From the NCBI RefSeq assembly GCF_000264765.2, contig NZ_CP006664.1, positions 2,046,001 to 2,110,000 of the forward strand: a stretch of 64,000 nt of DNA. The letters run 5' to 3'. The notes beneath the pieces are model-generated. The model had not been told where the DNA came from. It searched no databases and saw nothing but the letters and a program-made list of their open reading frames with translations. This document shows positions 61,722 to 64,000 of this stretch, one piece after another. A program made the position numbers and the translations under genes. This DNA is from Edwardsiella anguillarum ET080813 (lineage in GTDB: Bacteria; Pseudomonadota; Gammaproteobacteria; Enterobacterales; Enterobacteriaceae). Positions within the stretch are counted from its first letter, which is position 1; every line of letters starts with the position of its first letter.

Positions 61722-63275
61722 TTAAGCCATAAATAAGTAATAGACCAGACCGACCTTCAGCCCCAGAATAACGATATAGGCGCAGCAGTACTTCAGGGTT
61801 CCAGACATGATGGCGCTGCCCTGGCCATCCATGCGGGTGGCTGAGACGGCAATGGCGATGCTCTGCGGCGAAATCATCTTGCCGCCGGTGGCTCCGGAGG
61901 TATTGGCGGCTGCCAGCCACAGCGGATCGACGTGCAGCTTTTCCGCCGCCATGGTCTGCAGCTTGCCAAACAGCACGTTGGAGTTGGTGTCGCTGCCGGT
62001 GACGAAGGTCCCCAGTGCACCGATGATCGGGGCAATGAACAGATAGCCGCCGCCGGTGACGTTAACCAGCGTCTGCGCAAGGGTGGCGATCAGCCCGCTG
62101 ACGTCCATGACCGTCGCCATGGCGACGATGGCGCTGATGGCGATGATGGAGTTTTTCAGCTGCTTTACCGTGTCGACGAAAACCTGCAGCATCTGGCGCA
62201 GGGCCGCGCCCTGAATCACTCCGCCGATCAGGGTGGCGATGATGATCAGAACGCCTGGCGTCGCTATCCAGTCGATCTTCAGCTTCAGCACCTGGCCGTT
62301 GGCCAGCGGGAAGGGCAGAACGCTGGCGACCTGGGCAACGGTCGAGCGGATCGCCGGAAACAGCGGTGAGCACAGCAGAATGAAAATAAAGATCAGCAGA
62401 TAGATTGCGCAGGCGCGCAGCAACTGCGGGGCGGAATAGCGGACGTTGCCCTTGAGATGGGCGCCGTCAATACGGTATTCGGCGGCGGTCTCGCCGCGCC
62501 GCGCCTTGGCCATCAGGGTGACGACGATCAGGCTGACCAGGCTACCGGCAAAGGCGGGCAGCTCGGCGCCCAGCTTGATGGCGACCAGATACTGTGGGAT
62601 CAGGGTCGAGATGCCGCACAGCAGGGTCAGCGTGAAGACGCCGCGCAGGGCTTTGACGCCGCCGCCGATGATGGCGACGATGACAAACGGCAGCAGAATA
62701 TTAAACAGGGCCAGCTGGGAGATGATGGTTCCGCTCAGCGCGGTGACCGGCAGATTGACCTGCTCGGCCAGAATAGAAACCGGGATGCCGACGGCGCCAA
62801 AGGCGGTCGGTACGGTATTGGCAACCAGTGAGGCGATGGCGGCCTTGAGCGGGTTAAAGCCCAGCGCGATCAGGATCCCGATGGGGATGGCCACCGCGGT
62901 ACCGTAGCCGGCGGCCGCCTCCAGGAAGCCACCGAAGCACCAGGCGATCAGCAGAACCTGAATACGCTTATCATCGCTGACGGCGGCCAGTACGTCGCGC
63001 AGGATGTCCATGCTGCCGGTCTTCAGCATCAGGTTATAGCTGTAGATAGCGCCAAGGATCACGATGACGATCGGCCACAGCCCTTTTAAGGCACCGTAGA
63101 TCAGCGCTGATCCTAGGGTTTGCAGCGGCGTATGCCAATACAGGCCGGTGACTGCCAGCGTCAGCGCCAGCGTGATCAGCACGGCGAGATGGATCGGGGT
63201 TTTCAGTTTCAGGATCAGGACGATCATGACAGCAAGCGGCAGGATACCCAGAAAAAATGGTAAGTATGCAGGCAT
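61722..63275 (-). CDS. lldP: L-lactate permease (LldP/LutP family)
   Basis: 517 residues with about 12-14 spans. Family signatures are present: WCFGGFLEAAAGYGTAVAIPIG, FGAVGIPVSILAEQ and GTFVTGSDTNSNVLFGKLQ. It imports L-lactate (also D-lactate or glycolate in relatives) with protons. First gene of an operon with lutABC. No lld regulator (LldR) is visible in the window. The 238 bases upstream hold its promoter but no motif I can name securely. Confidence 0.95.
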   Translation of the reverse strand: MPAYLPFFLGILPLAVMIVLILKLKTPIHLAVLITLALTLAVTGLYWHTPLQTLGSALIYGALKGLWPIVIVILGAIYSYNLMLKTGSMDILRDVLAAVSDDKRIQVLLIAWCFGGFLEAAAGYGTAVAIPIGILIALGFNPLKAAIASLVANTVPTAFGAVGIPVSILAEQVNLPVTALSGTIISQLALFNILLPFVIVAIIGGGVKALRGVFTLTLLCGISTLIPQYLVAIKLGAELPAFAGSLVSLIVVTLMAKARRGETAAEYRIDGAHLKGNVRYSAPQLLRACAIYLLIFIFILLCSPLFPAIRSTVAQVASVLPFPLANGQVLKLKIDWIATPGVLIIIATLIGGVIQGAALRQMLQVFVDTVKQLKNSIIAISAIVAMATVMDVSGLIATLAQTLVNVTGGGYLFIAPIIGALGTFVTGSDTNSNVLFGKLQTMAAEKLHVDPLWLAAANTSGATGGKMISPQSIAIAVSATRMDGQGSAIMSGTLKYCCAYIVILGLKVGLVYYLFMA

Positions 63276-63513
63276 AAATTTCCCTAACGAACGCAGATTA
63301 ACATTATTGGTATGATGAATTATTGCGGTGTATTTATAACGTAAATGGCCGGTTAAAGCATATGGCTGGATCGCTTCAGTTTAACAAATAGTTAAAATTT
63401 ATGGTTATTAGCACTATTTTGTTTCTGAAGTGTGATGTTTGTTGCCGCTTGCGTGGCTATGGAGAGGCGGCCTGCGCGCCGGGGGCGCAGGCCGATACAG
63501 CGTTTGCGGGGAA

Positions 63514-64000
63514 TTACTGCTGGCGCAGATGCAGATCCAGCTGGGTTTTGCTCGGTTCACCGCCGATTTCGCGGGTTAGACGCGGTACCAGATAACCGGA
63601 GACCCGAGCCAGCAGCCCATGCATCAGGCGACGTGCCTCATCATCCGGCACCATAAAGTGGGCGCCGCCCTGCACCTTGTCCAGAACATGCAGATAGTAG
63701 GGGAGAATACCGGCGTCAAACAGCGCGTTGCTCAGGGCCGCCAGCGTATCGGCGCTGTCGTTAACGCCGCGCAGCAGAACGCTCTGATTCAGCAGGGTCA
63801 CGCCGGCTTGCTTCAGTCGACCCATGGCCTCGCTCAGCGCTTCATCAATCTCGTTGGCGTGGTTAATATGGGTGACCAGCACCATCTGCAGACGGGAGTC
63901 CGCCATGCGCTGGCACAGCGCATCGGTCACGCGCGCCGGGATCACCACCGGCAGGCGGCTGTGGATACGCAGCCGCCGGAGGTGCTGCAGCTGCTCCAGC
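63514..64000 (-). CDS. epmB: EpmB, EF-P beta-lysylation lysine 2,3-aminomutase (5' part outside window)
   Basis: About 162 residues at the C terminus of a KAM1-family protein; the frame is open to the edge of the window (minus strand) and the missing part should contain the CxxxCxxC radical-SAM cluster. RIHSRLPVVIPARVTD, NQSVLLRGVNDSADTL and LHVLDKVQGGAHFMVPDDEARRLM are characteristic of EpmB (YjeK). It converts alpha-lysine to (R)-beta-lysine for modification of elongation factor P. In E. coli epmB lies close to yjeI; here the lactate operon lies between. Confidence 0.94.
   Translation of the reverse strand, partial: LEQLQHLRRLRIHSRLPVVIPARVTDALCQRMADSRLQMVLVTHINHANEIDEALSEAMGRLKQAGVTLLNQSVLLRGVNDSADTLAALSNALFDAGILPYYLHVLDKVQGGAHFMVPDDEARRLMHGLLARVSGYLVPRLTREIGGEPSKTQLDLHLRQQ

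Overview
The window is a stretch of an enterobacterial chromosome. Gene content, gene order and protein similarity all point to the Enterobacterales. The combination of inducible lysine decarboxylase, TMAO respiration, a fucose operon and a high-G+C core with E. coli-like synteny blocks fits a Hafniaceae member such as Edwardsiella. That genus call is an inference from memory of the families, not the result of a search.

Layout. Bases 1-9635 hold the end of an OppA/YgiS-type peptide-binding protein, then the conserved minus-strand block hemW, rdgB, yggU, yggT, yggS, ruvX, yqgE, gshB, rsmE, endA, sprT. This is E. coli order without yggR. Bases 10012-15469 carry cadBA (acid-induced lysine decarboxylation, no cadC nearby) and the ygiBC pair. 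Bases 15639-24341 are a complete L-fucose regulon: fucPIKUR diverges from fucAO across a 1-kb control region with repeated TGnCCGTTTAA-like elements and a CRP-like site. An HdeD-like and a YneE/bestrophin-like membrane protein follow. Bases 26362-35474 are the whole TMAO respiration locus, torCAD with divergent torR, then torT and torS, with CTGTTCATAT tor boxes between torC and torR. A 46-residue single-span membrane ORF follows torS.

Bases 35935-46538 are a catabolic island. It is bracketed by two ~177-bp direct repeats, each ending in the 3' part of tRNA-Phe; the right copy belongs to the intact tRNA-Phe gene. No integrase is visible. Inside are a seven-gene minus-strand operon (IlvD-type sugar-acid dehydratase, HpaI-type aldolase, aldose epimerase, SMP-30 lactonase, beta-hydroxyacid-dehydrogenase-family reductase, SDR dehydrogenase, TauE/SafE permease) and, divergently, an SSS symporter and a LacI-type regulator. 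These parts make a complete non-phosphorylative Entner-Doudoroff-like route. The reductase and the TauE/SafE permease suggest an anionic aldehyde that is reduced and exported. I propose, as inference, a fermentative variant of the sulfo-ED pathway for sulfoquinovose (products pyruvate and DHPS). A uronate/aldarate route is the main alternative. This is the most interesting feature of the window.

Bases 46509-56628 return to E. coli-like order: tRNA-Phe, a YfdX-family gene, yjdC, dsbD, cutA, dcuA, aspA, fxsA, groES, groEL, with a clear sigma-32 promoter before groES. Downstream of groEL lie the wreck of a giant Ig-repeat adhesin gene and a decayed IS110-family transposase. The window ends with yjeI, a lutCBA-lldP L-lactate utilisation operon and the 3' end of epmB.
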